NCBI GenBank assembly: GCA_002682825.1
Contig: NOKP01000028.1
Location: 372,001-436,000 of the forward strand
Reading direction: 5' to 3'
Source: Neonectria sp. B-13
Taxonomy: Eukaryota > Ascomycota > Sordariomycetes > Hypocreales > Nectriaceae
Length of the DNA: 64,000 bases
The translations under genes were made by a program, and so were the position numbers. Below the pieces are notes generated by a model. That model saw only the letters and a program-made list of their open reading frames with translations. It ran no database searches and was not told where the DNA came from. Positions 34,484 through 44,959 of the stretch are shown here, one piece after another. Numbering within the stretch: the stretch's first letter is position 1; the number at the start of each line of letters is the position of its first letter.

Positions 34484-36121
34484 CTAATGCCGTTCCTTGC
34501 TCTCCGCCTCCTTTTCATCCGAAACGTGCATGTTCCCGGCTGCGTCTGTGTGGTCGTCGTAGACGGCACGTCCTTCCGACTCCTCGGACTGCAGATAGGT
34601 GAGGCGGCCCTTGACAACCCAGAAGCCTAGCGTCACCACCATCATGACGCCGAAGACGGCGATGGCGTAGTTCATGTCGGTACCCGTGGGGTTGGGCGAG
34701 CCGGGGAAGAAGAAGAAGACGGTGGTGATGGCGCAGTAGATGACCGAAATCCAGTTGATGACGGGGCCGAAGCGTCCGAGGTGAAACTCGCCCGGCGGCA
34801 GCTTCTCGCGGCCAGTCAGGAGGAGCACCAGGATGGGCATGCCGTAGGACATGGTGAGAGCAATGGTGCTGACGCTGGTGATGGCCTCGAGCACAGTGGA
34901 GGCGAAGGTGTAGAGAACGCCGACAAGGGCAATGATGCCGCCCTGCAGCCACAGAGCGCGCACAGGGACCTTCCACGTCTCGTCGACCTTGGCAAAGTAG
35001 TTGCTCCAGGGGATTCCACCGTCACGAGCGAAACCCCAAGTCAGCCGCGAGGCGGTAGTGACGATGCTCACGCCCTGGCCCAAGCCGTTCATGATGAAGA
35101 GGGACAGGAGGACAGTGCCGCCTTTGAGACCAACGGTTTGCTTGAGGAGGTCCATGAACGGAAGTCCGGTGGGCCCGTCGATAACACCGTCCAGGTCCTG
35201 GATAGAGAAGAGACAGGCAACCATGAAGATGAAGCCGGTGATGGCACCGCACACAACCGAAGACCAGATGACTCGGGGGATGTTCTTTCGCGGGTTCGGG
35301 ATCTCTTCGACAAGGTGGATGGCAGAGTCAAAGGCAGTGAGACCGTAGGCGGCCTGCAGGAGGCCCATGAACCACGTCACACCATCCGGCCAGCCAGTCT
35401 CGTTGATCCATTTGCCAAAGACAAATGAGGCGGGCTGGAAGGAGAGCTCTGACTTGCCGCCCACGCAGGCGAGGAGGGTGATGCTGATGATGAAGAACAG
35501 GCCGACGAAGCAGATTCCCACGAAGTTGTTGAACATGGGCAGGATCATGTCCCTGCGGCAAGCCACGATGTTGAAGCCCGTCATGGCCAGGGTGGTGGCG
35601 ACGTAGACGAGGAACAGCACCCAGCCCCTGCTCGCACCGGTCCAGTCGACGTCGAAGAGGACCTTCATGCTGAGCATGAACTCGGTCATGAAGGCGAGCT
35701 GGGAAGCCGAGAGGGTCCACCAGCCAAAGGTGTTGATCCAGGCGCAGAGATATGAGGTGAAGCGTCCGGTAGGCGTGGGCCACAGGCGCGAGATCCAGTA
35801 GGCCTGGCCGAGGGCGGTGGGCATGCTGCTGACGAGCTCGCCCAGCGAGACGGCGACGCAGACGTTGCACACGGCGACGAGGCAGAGGCCCCAGAAGATG
35901 GCGATGGGCCCGCCACTGGTGAGCCCGCTGGAGAGGCCCTGGGCGAAGGTCGACCAGGTGCCCAGGACGGAGAAGGCGAGGGCCAGCATGCTCCACATGC
36001 TGAACTTGCGGGTGAGGGCCTGCGAGTGGCCAAAGTCGGCCAGGTCCTGCGCATCCTGGAGCGCCTGGTCGGTGGGCTCGGGGTGCTTGAGCGACGCGGT
36101 CGTCTCGACGTCGACGGCCAT
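34484..36121 (-). CDS. Amino acid/GABA/choline-type permease (APC superfamily)
   Basis: A single exon of 545 residues with about 12 membrane helices. The N-terminal LTRKFSMWSMLALAFSVLGTW and the following SGLTSGGPIAIFWG are typical of the fungal amino acid/choline transporter group that includes yeast HNM1 and UGA4. FDSAIHLVEEIPNPRKNIPR after helix 5-6 is the group's cytoplasmic signature. Both tails are hydrophilic, the C-terminal one acidic with Lys. Import of an amine or amino acid across the plasma membrane is expected, but substrates in this group vary (GABA, choline, polyamines, amino acids). It is divergent from the copper amine oxidase at 37965 across 1.84 kb, which suggests co-regulation for amine use. 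Confidence 0.92.
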   Translation of the reverse strand: MAVDVETTASLKHPEPTDQALQDAQDLADFGHSQALTRKFSMWSMLALAFSVLGTWSTFAQGLSSGLTSGGPIAIFWGLCLVAVCNVCVAVSLGELVSSMPTALGQAYWISRLWPTPTGRFTSYLCAWINTFGWWTLSASQLAFMTEFMLSMKVLFDVDWTGASRGWVLFLVYVATTLAMTGFNIVACRRDMILPMFNNFVGICFVGLFFIISITLLACVGGKSELSFQPASFVFGKWINETGWPDGVTWFMGLLQAAYGLTAFDSAIHLVEEIPNPRKNIPRVIWSSVVCGAITGFIFMVACLFSIQDLDGVIDGPTGLPFMDLLKQTVGLKGGTVLLSLFIMNGLGQGVSIVTTASRLTWGFARDGGIPWSNYFAKVDETWKVPVRALWLQGGIIALVGVLYTFASTVLEAITSVSTIALTMSYGMPILVLLLTGREKLPPGEFHLGRFGPVINWISVIYCAITTVFFFFPGSPNPTGTDMNYAIAVFGVMMVVTLGFWVVKGRLTYLQSEESEGRAVYDDHTDAAGNMHVSDEKEAESKERH

Positions 36122-37964
36122 GATGGCGATGGATGTCAGGGCAGACGTCTGAGGTGGAAAAGAAGTGACGACGACGAGGCGGGCATGGACGGATGGGGGG
36201 AGGGATAGGTTGGAAGAAGGCAGACGGCGAGATCAACGTCGAGGAGTTGCGGTCTTAAGTATGCTAGGAGGTATACGATATGCCCAAAGCTTCAGGCCGT
36301 GCTGGGTGCGTACGGGCCAACCTATATCAGGAGACTACACACGCGTTTCCGTCCTGGCGACTATGTCTCTCATCGTGTGACGGGTCGCGGGGGGGAGGCA
36401 ACTGGAGACTCGGAGGAGGGCACCGCAACTAGGCCACTCGCGACGGACTAGGGACTAGGGGAGAGTGGGAGACACTACTAGGGCAGAGGGTGGGTGCGAA
36501 TTGATTACACAAATGCTTATCCGTACAACTTGGGCCGTTATCTCTGTGGTCGGTCGGCCCTTGGACGCAACCCCGGCAGCCGACTTTGCCTAGTACCATG
36601 TGCGTACCGAGTACAAGGCGACGAGCTATGGCCAGCGCAAAAGCAGACCACACACACACCCACTGCACGGGCAGCGTCAGAAGAGGCCGTTGCAGAGCCA
36701 CGGCCGGGCTTCCCTCGAAGGATGGAACAAGGACGGGACGCCATCATTAAGAGTTCTGAGGGCCGGCAGGGGACCCGGACGCATCCCCATGGGGTATTAT
36801 GACAAAAGCAAACCCCAGGCCGATGCCATTACGTGATAGCTCAGAAACCGGAGAGGCCATCCCCAAGTCCTGGGTACCGCAGGCGAGCACACCACGCCAC
36901 GGGCTTTTTCCCCACGGGGAACCAGCCAACATGCCAGCTTGCAGCCTCGCGGTCCCAGCCGGCGGCGTGTGGCTTTACTGGGACGCTCGTATTGCATAAA
37001 CGGAGGGAGGGCGGGAGCGGAGCCCCCAGCGATAGGACACATCGGTTATCTCGGGCTACGGGTCGTCTTCCTCTTGGGGGCAGAAATGCAATCGGTTGCC
37101 CGTTTTGGGGATAGCCTCATCGAGGGGTCGCTTCCGGGTCCGCCGCGCGCGGTGGTGGCAAGGTGCGGTTTCGTGGCCTTGCCGTTTGGGGCAGTTCATC
37201 CTCATGCCGGGGTTGTGGGTTGTTCGGCAGCCGCGGGGCGGTTTGGTGTGTCTTTGTTTGTTTGCGAGTGGCTTTTGGTCTGTGTCAATTGGGTGACAGC
37301 GGCGAGAGGCTTGGAGACGAGCCCAACCTAATCACGATGCGAGCTGTGAGCTGTGAGCTGCGAGGGGACCGTGACGTAGGGGCTGGTGCCACGCTACCCG
37401 TGTCGTCCTCTCTGCTCTCTCCCCTCTCCCCTCCTCCTCGTTCGTCTCTCTCATCCGGCGTGGAACTGTCTCCGCGCTGTGGCTCGCAGCCGTGCAAGTG
37501 GAACTCTCGCGTCTCCAGTCCCGTGAGCATGCATTGGCGCAGCGGCGCGTCAGCTTCGGCGCCTGACTTGACACGGCAGTTGGCTCGCATTTCCTGTTGC
37601 TGCAGCCCAGTCCAGTCTCCACTGCTTGCTTCTTTGGCCATTTGGACAAAGTGTGAGGAGCTTGTCCGGAGTGGAAGGCCAAGCTCACGTTCCGGACCCT
37701 TGTGGAGCCTCACCCGGAACCATCACCGGCAGTCGCCGACGACGATGCCGCTTGCCCTCGTCGCTCGTCTATAAGAAGCCGTCCTTCCTGAGTCTGTAGT
37801 CACGATGTCTGTAGCGTTCAACAACACACACCACCAGCAGCATCAGCATCTCACAGTCTTCCACCACTGTGACAGACAGCCTCAGTACTTTACTGCCCCT
37901 CATCGACACATCGTCGTTGCCCTTTTCATAAACCGTATGGCACAGTCTCTCAGCCCCGACAAAA
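36122..37964. promoter_or_regulatory. Divergent promoter region with candidate GATA-factor sites
   Basis: This 1.84-kb interval separates the starts of the permease (minus) and the copper amine oxidase (plus). HGATAR matches, the site read by AreA/NIT2-type nitrogen regulators, occur at 36538-36543 (as TTATCT), 37030-37035 (CGATAG) and 37046-37051 (TTATCT). Two of them lie 11 bases apart, an arrangement that favours AreA binding. Short motifs occur by chance, so this is suggestive only. No gene is supported inside the interval. Confidence 0.35.
37768..37774 (+). promoter_or_regulatory. TATA-like element of the amine oxidase gene
   Basis: CTATAAG lies about 190 bases upstream of the amine oxidase ATG and is followed by a CA- and CT-rich leader. 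Position and sequence fit a core promoter. Confidence 0.45.
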
Positions 37965-40137
37965 ATGATTCAAGACACCTCATCAATTGCCGGCTACACC
38001 GTTTATCGGGAAGAGCCCAGCGACGCCGCTCCCGATCTGTCCAAGAGCCACTCAGTTCATCCTCTCGGTAAGCCCCCCGGATCTAGAAACACACTTCCTC
38101 GGATGCCTTTGCTAACACGGCCCAGATCCGCTATCGATTGAGGAGATCCGCTTCGCCGCCAAGCTCATCCGCGACTACGCCAACCCCAAGACCATCAAGT
38201 TCAACTGCCTCACGCTCCGTGAGCCCAAGAAGGTCGAGTATGCCGCCTTCCGCTCGCGCCGCGCCCCGCGTCCCGACCGACGGGCCTTTGCCATCATCAT
38301 CGAGCGAGGCACTTCGCAGGTCGCCGAGGTGGTGGCCAACCTCAGCCAGTCGACGGTTGAGGAGTGGAAGCCCGTGTTCGACGTCGGCCCCACGCTGACC
38401 CTCGAGGACCTCGACGTCACCGAGCGCGTGGCCCGCGCCGACCCGCGCGTCATCGAGGCCTGCCGCGAGCTCGGCATCACCGACATGTCCAAGATCTACC
38501 TCGACGCCTGGGCCATCGGCGTCGACAACCGCTGGGGCTTCGAGCGCCGTCTGCAGCAGGGCCTGGCCTACTACCGCAGCTCGGCCTTTGACAACCAGTA
38601 CGCCCATCCGCTCGACTTCTCCGTCGTGGTCGACACGGAGACGGAGGAGGTGCTCGCCGTCGATGTCCGCCTCGTCAACGGCGAGCGCACCAAGGTCCCC
38701 CTGGAGGAGCACAACTACATGCCCGAGTTCATCGGCGAGAACTACGTCGACGGCGTGCTCAAGCCCATCAACATCACGCAGCCCGAGGGCGTGTCGTTCC
38801 GCATGCGCGGCAACGAGATCGCCTGGGCCGGGTACAAGATGCACATCGGCTTCAACTACCGCGAGGGCATCGTGCTGTCGGACGTGCGCATCGAGGACCA
38901 CCACGAGCAGCGCGAGCGCACGCTGTTCAACCGCATCAGCGTCGTCGAGATGGTGGTGCCCTACGGCAACCCCGAGCCGCCGCACCACAAGAAGCACGCC
39001 TTCGACGTGGGCGAGTACGGCACCGGCCTGATGACCAACTCGCTGAAGCTGGGATGTGATTGCAAGGGCGCCATCCACTACCTCGACGCCGTCATGGCCA
39101 CGGGAAGCGGCGACCCTGCCGTCATCAAGAACGCCATCTGCATCCACGAGGAGGACAACGGGCTGCTGTACAAGCACACCGACTACCGCGACGGCACCGT
39201 CATCTCGGCGCGCGACCGCAAGCTCATCATCTCGCAGATCATCACGGCGGCCAACTACGAGTACGGGTTCTACCACACCTTTACCCTGGACGGCACGTAC
39301 AAGCTGGAGATCAAGCTGACGGGCATGCTCAACACGTACTGCATGCACCCGACCGAGACGGCGGCCCCCTACGGTAGCGAGGTGGCCCATCGCCTCAACG
39401 CCCACAACCACCAGCACATCTTCTCGCTGCGCGTCGACCCCGAAGTCGACGGCCCCGACAACTCGATCGTGCAGAGCGACGCCATGGCGTCTGACGAGCC
39501 CGTCGGATCGCCCGAGAACCCCTACGGCAACGGCTTCTACTGCAAGAAGACGCCGCTCCTCACCGCCAAGGAGGGCGCGGCCGACTACTGCTTCGAGACC
39601 AGCCGGTCGTGGGACATCATCAACCCCAGCAGCATCAACAACGCGTGCAAGAAGCCCGTGGCCTACAAGATCCTCAACAACAACTGCCCCACGGTGCTCG
39701 CCAAGCCCGGCAGCGTCGTGCACTCGCGCGCCGCCTTCGCCCGCAAGAGCCTGTGGGTGGTGCCCTACAGGGACTACGAGCTGTTCCCGGCCGGCGACTA
39801 CGTGTGCCAGTCGACGGGCGAGGAGAAGCATCCGCACAACGCGGCCGTGCTCGACTGGGTGGCGCGCGACGAGTCCATCGTGAACACGGACATTGTCTGC
39901 TACATCCAGTTCGGCCTCACCCACTTCCCGCGCACCGAGGACTTCCCCATCATGCCGGCCGAGCCCGTCAGCGTCATGCTACGCGCCTCCAACTTCTTCC
40001 AGAAGAACCCCGGCTTGTGGGTGCCGCCCTCGGCTCTCTGCGTCGACGCCGCCTCCAAGGACGCCTTCACCAAGGACGAGCCTGCTGCTCCCGCTGCCTC
40101 GTGCTGCGCTGCCCCCAACCCTCCTGCCAGGCTTTGA
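37965..40137 (+). CDS. Copper-containing primary amine oxidase (topaquinone type)
   Basis: Two exons (37965-38067, 38126-40137) with a 58-nt intron give 704 residues, the family length. The start chosen splices in frame; an ATG at 37936 is out of frame. Y412 in the motif ANYEYGF is the tyrosine that self-processes to topaquinone. Copper ligands are the HQH of HNHQHIF and the histidine in THFPRTEDFPIMP. YLDAWAIG carries the catalytic-base aspartate. The reaction is primary amine plus O2 and water to aldehyde, ammonia and H2O2. The C-terminus ends in AARL-like residues with no clear peroxisomal PTS1. The gene is very GC-rich, which creates a long antisense frame. Next to an amine-type permease and an aldehyde dehydrogenase it likely supplies nitrogen from amines. 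Confidence 0.95.
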
Positions 40138-41149
40138 ACACGAGGTTCCTATGTCTTGTCCCGAGTATAGGAAGCAATTGGGCTTCCTCATGAAAAGAAA
40201 AAAATAACGTCTGAAAGGGCCATGTAGAACCATCCATCCCTAAGTTTACGGAGTAACGATTCTTTGAAACACTACCAATTTCCGGTCAGCCTTGTGGTAA
40301 AGTTGCTTATTAGGAAGCTTAGCGTTGAATTAGCAAATAACATCTGTCTTAAACTCATCATCTTCCCTTGACTATGGTCTTGCCTGTCTGTAAACATGTT
40401 CTTCCTAAGTAAGAGCTCTGCGCGTAGAAATGATGATGTCATGATTCGACTACTTGCTAGTGAAGACATGCGATTGCGTCCTTCGTCCAATCATCCTTGA
40501 CTCGATTAGGAAATTTTCTTACCCCTGTCGTTCTTGGTGAACGGAATACTGATTTGAACCAAGTCCATTTTTCAGTGTGTTCGTCTTGAGTTGTTGAGTT
40601 GCTAGGGTCCCCAAGGTGCAGATCTTTAGTGTGTAATGAGGGCCCTTGAAGTTGAAGTACTATTTCTGAATTGTGCATTTAAGGTCATTCAACCATCTAT
40701 TCCCCCTTTCAGAATTATCATTCCATGTTAAGAACGAAGGCGTCCCTTTACTAATAGGATTATGGGCCTTTTTCTAACCTGAGATCGTAATCTTTGATAA
40801 AATGCCTTGTCGTCGCACCTCCATGCTCAACTCTAGGGTAGGCTGTTTTGTATTGTGAGACACCTCACTCACATTCGGCGCTACGCCACATCCTCTTGAC
40901 ACCATCAGCTTCAGCTGAGAATGAGAAAAGCCTTGTGTGGCTGAGCTCGAGCGGGGTAACACGAATTGGCTTCAACCTCGTCTTTGCATTGCCTATGACT
41001 TCGAGCTATTGCTGCGCTTATCGACGCCCTCTGACATGGTTCCGTTTGCTTACATGGTACCTTGGCCACTGCTCTGGTGAAGTCGGAAACTACAGGGAAC
41101 GGGAACAGGGTCCGGGATCTGGGAATCCACTCGCGGGACACGCGTCATA
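40138..41149. other. Intergenic region, no supported gene
   Basis: Contains the 3' end of the amine oxidase and the presumed promoter of the kinase gene at 41150. Frames of up to 100 codons on both strands show no motif. Confidence 0.5.
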
Positions 41150-44100
41150 ATGCAACATCACGCTGAGCATCGTTCCAGTCGACTCCCAGACCTTGTCCGC
41201 GACTCCCAGTTGGCAACTCGCTTCCTAGGCGCCGGCTCGACCAAGCACACCATCTATGTGACGCCAAGCCAGTCCACGCGGAGGAGCCGGGTCCGCGCCG
41301 AGCAAATCTGGCAAAGGGAGCGCAAGCTCGGCAATGGGACCTTTGGCCATGTGTGGCTTGAGAGGTGCGCCTCCGGGCCGACTTCTGGGAGCGTCCGAGC
41401 CGTCAAGGAGATGCCCAAAGATTCGTCGTTGCCGGTGAATTACCTGAGGGAGCTTGAGGCCATGGCTAAGTTTTCCCACGAGAAAGTGCGGGTCCCAAGT
41501 GCTAGGGTTGCGGGAACTTGCTGACGTCTCGGTACACAGTATGTCCATTGCTTTGTTAAGTGTTTTGGCTGGTACATGTCCGAGTCCATGGTCTTCATCG
41601 CGATGGAGCACCTTGAGCACGGCGATTTGCAAAAACATCTCAACCAGCCCTTCCCTGAAGAGCAGGCCAAGGATATTATCTCGCAGCTTACCGAAGGCCT
41701 TATGTATATGCACGACAATGGTTTCGCCCACCGGGATCTCAAGCCAGCGGTTTGTCACCAGAACCCAAGTTACTTTCACTTGACGCCTTACTAACACCTA
41801 GTACAACAGAACATTCTCGTCCACCATCCTAGCCCTAACTGGTGGGTCAAGATTGGAGACTTTGGGATATCCAAGCGTGCCGAAGAAGGGAACACGGCCC
41901 TCCGGACCTTGATCGGAACGGAGGGATACCTAGCCCCAGAAGTTCTCGGGTTTGTTTTCGACAAAGAGTCTGAAGCTTCGGGCTCTAGTTCCTTTTCATA
42001 CACCTTCGCCGTCGATATATGGGCGCTAGGAGAGCTGACCTTTCGGATGGTCACCAAGGTTCCCGCCTTTCCCAACCGACAAGACCTCTTCAACTGCGTT
42101 GTCCGCGGACATTCATTTCCCGTACCTGTTCTCGAAGCTGCAGGAGTGAGCCCCAGCTGCTGCGACTTTGTCATCAAGTCTATGGTCGGGGATCCTAGCA
42201 AACGCATGACTGCACGGGAGGCATCTACCCATGACTGGATTCGGGTGTCGAGGCCGTCCTCGGCATCAAGTTCTACATCGTCGCAAGTGTAAGTGATGAA
42301 TGTTGCGAAACCGACTATTTCTTAGATGAGTCTAAACTAACATATTGTGTCATAGGATGTCCCAGGTAACAACTACAACTTCTAGTACTTCATTTGCCAA
42401 GACGACAGACTCAGTTGTCACGCCGTGGATCTCGGACCCGACTTTCCAATACGAGAGCACAGCTCAATGGAGCACTGGCGTTCCGGGATCCCGACTCGTC
42501 CAGACTGAGCCGCAGCAATCAGGTGCCGGCCAAGATACCCAGAAGGTGACGGACGATCAACCATTGTCGGCGCCTACGACAACCCAGCCTCCATGGTTTC
42601 AAGCAAAGGCAGATTGGACTGCAATACCGAGGGCCGGGAGCACCGGACCGCCGAAGTCTTCCGTGTTGGTACCTGAGGAGCTACGGACTGCTTTCCTCTC
42701 CAAGTCTACCTCCGATCTGAAGCCCTTTCGCAATCCCCTTAAGGAAGCCGAAAATGTGCAAGATTCGCCTGCCGTGACCACGTCCAAGCCAGAAGCAAGC
42801 CCGGGGCCTTCAGACGACACCCCCAGACTCTCTACGGCGCAAAAGCTAGCCATGTTGCGGAAAGGGTACGAGAACATAGCGTTGGGCGACCCAATGGTTG
42901 GTCCTTCTCACAAACAAAAAAGTGGACGAGATAGGCGACGAGATGATCCTGGTATAGCCAAGGCAGAGAACTCAGTCCAAGATGGTTTCCGGAGAAGAAT
43001 GATAGCATTGGAAGAGAAGCAGAAGAAGCTGGAAGCTGAAGCCTCCGAAAAGGACAAAAGCGAGCCTAGTTTACCAACTGCGACCCCGTCTAAATCACCA
43101 GCCAGCCCAGGACCTTCGGACGACGCGACCCTGAGACCATCCATAGCTGCGAAATCAGGCATGACATCGAAGGAGTACTCCGATTGGATTTGGGGCGTTA
43201 CTTACTCCCAAAAAGAAGAGAAATTGAGACGGCTTTTGGATGAGCCTGGTGAAGCCACGGCAAAGAACCCCAAGCCACCAGCAGCCCCGGGGTCTACTGA
43301 AGCTACGGTTGCCAGATTAAGGCAAGCTCAAAGAGAAAGAAAGAAAAAAATTGCTTCAGCGAGCGACAAAGCGAAATTGGAGGAAAGGAAGCCGGAGGCT
43401 GCAGTCCCCGAAAAAGGCAAAAACGAAGCTAGTCTATCTGCTGCGAGCTCATCCAAGGCGCCAGCCAGCCAGGGAATTTCAACAGAATTTACCTCGGGAC
43501 CTAAGCAGGCTCAAGTGCTTGATCCCCGCTTGCAGAAATCATATGGGATAGAGAGACAGGACAACCTAGTACGCTTCAAATTTCGTCACAAGGAGCAGTT
43601 CAGCAGGCCGAAGCTTAAAGATGACCCGCTGGGAATCTTCAACAGGGCTCTCGCGCGCTCGAAAAACCAAGAGGCTCCTGCGAAAAGCCAAGACGAAGCG
43701 CCGAAGAGTGAGAATCAACAGGTCGAATTCGTGACCGCCTTGTTCAGCTATGTGGCACAGGCCAGCGGGGACCTGAACTTCGAGATGGGCGACATAATTC
43801 GAGTCATGAAGAGGACCGTAGTCGACAACGATTGGTGGCGGGGAGAGCTTCGCCGTGAGCAGGGCATCTTCCCGGCCAACTACTGCACGCCAGTCACCAC
43901 CATCTCAACCACCATGGCCTGCGAGGGTCTGAAAATTCCGCCTTGCTTTCTCCACAAGGAAGTCCGATCTGCCCACACCAGCAAGGCAGTGGCGGTGGAA
44001 TTCGTCAACCTTACCGCAAGCGGCATCAAGACGCTTTGGATCAAGTGGGACGGCACGGCGGTTTATTACACGACGATCTTGGCGGGAAATAAGATGCAGC

Positions 44101-44376
44101 AAGGGACATATGTCGGCCATGTTTGGAGACTGGTGGACGCATCGACCGGAGGGACCAGAGCTGTGTATTCTGCGCCCAATCAGGATAAGGATACAGTTAT
44201 TATTCAGGGTATGTGATTCTCCAGCTGGGGGTCTGTCCTGTCTTGCAACACAGGACCTTGAGGATGGATGATAACTTTTCTTTGTTTGGTGCTGCCTTTT
44301 GATCACGTTCTGACACAATTTTACTACAGGCCCAGAAGCAGTCTCAGTCCCGAGGTATACGTTGTCTAATGTCTGA
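41150..44376 (+). CDS. Protein kinase with C-terminal SH3 and VHL beta domains
   Basis: Five exons (41150-41485, 41540-41749, 41810-42288, 42356-44208, 44330-44376), 974 residues. If the last intron is retained the protein ends at 44216 (961 residues). The last intron has GTATGT, a CTGAC branch and TACTACAG, so I prefer splicing. The kinase domain (about 55-335) has all key residues: GNGTFG, K86, E101 or E103, HRDLKPAN (D178), DFG (D199), YLAPE and DIWALG, and should be active on Ser/Thr. Residues about 340-800 are a low-complexity linker with four degenerate repeats. An SH3 domain follows at 801-856 (ALFSY, WWRG, GIFPANY). Residues 870-958 form a VHL beta domain with W903, Y913, T926, Y927, H930 and W932 at the positions of the human VHL hydroxyproline pocket. 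No alpha (elongin-binding) domain is seen. Substrate and partners are unknown. Confidence 0.86.
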
Positions 44377-44959
44377 AGCTAATCATTCCGACGGTTGTGT
44401 CGACAGAGCCGTCGATAGTTGCTGTCGCAATTTGTACAACACCTAGTAGACTAATTAACACCGAATGCGATTTCATCCGATTCTCTCGTACTGGCCCGAG
44501 ACACGTGAAAGCTATGTTCAGTAGTGGCGTTCTCTCATCCGAGAACAAATGCATAGATGATCCATGGAGAGCCCCTGCAGAAGCGGTTGGGAGTTGCCAC
44601 AGACGAAGCCCAGTCTGTGCTTACGCAGGAGCTAGGGTAGCCTATCAATACGAGCGAGGGGTACATTTTGAGGCCCTCAAGTACGTACTATAGGCTTGTG
44701 ACCTGAGATTCCAGGTCCTTATTGGCACCATGTGGCACTGTACTTGCTTCTTGTGTGCCACCTGTATGCCACACATTGGTGAGCAACCGGTGATATCAGC
44801 AAACAGCCCACTCTTGGGTACCGGGCTTTAAATCTTGGGTTTCTTCCGATAGCTTTCAACTTTTAAGACTATCTTTACTTTAGCTTCTAGATGAGAACAG
44901 CGACTTCACATCGTGAGAAATAACACTGCAGAAGCCGAAGAATCCCGCAACCCTCGACC
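44377..44959. other. Short intergenic region between two kinase genes
   Basis: A 98-codon plus-strand frame at 44397-44693 has no motif. The rest is presumed promoter for the gene at 44960. Confidence 0.5.

Noticed and set aside
35328..36236. A 302-codon minus-strand frame starting upstream of the permease
   Set aside because: It is an out-of-frame shadow of the permease; the product is His/Arg/Pro-rich and lacks membrane helices.
38131..39924. A 597-codon open frame on the minus strand
   Set aside because: It is the antisense shadow of the GC-rich copper amine oxidase gene. Its product is a Val/Asp/His/Arg-rich string without any domain, while the plus strand has all catalytic residues.
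42345..44216. SH3-VHL part as a separate gene
   Set aside because: The kinase frame ends at a consensus donor GTGTAAGT-type site and the next exon starts in matching phase after TCATAG. The upstream ATG of the second frame lies inside that intron, so one gene is the better model.
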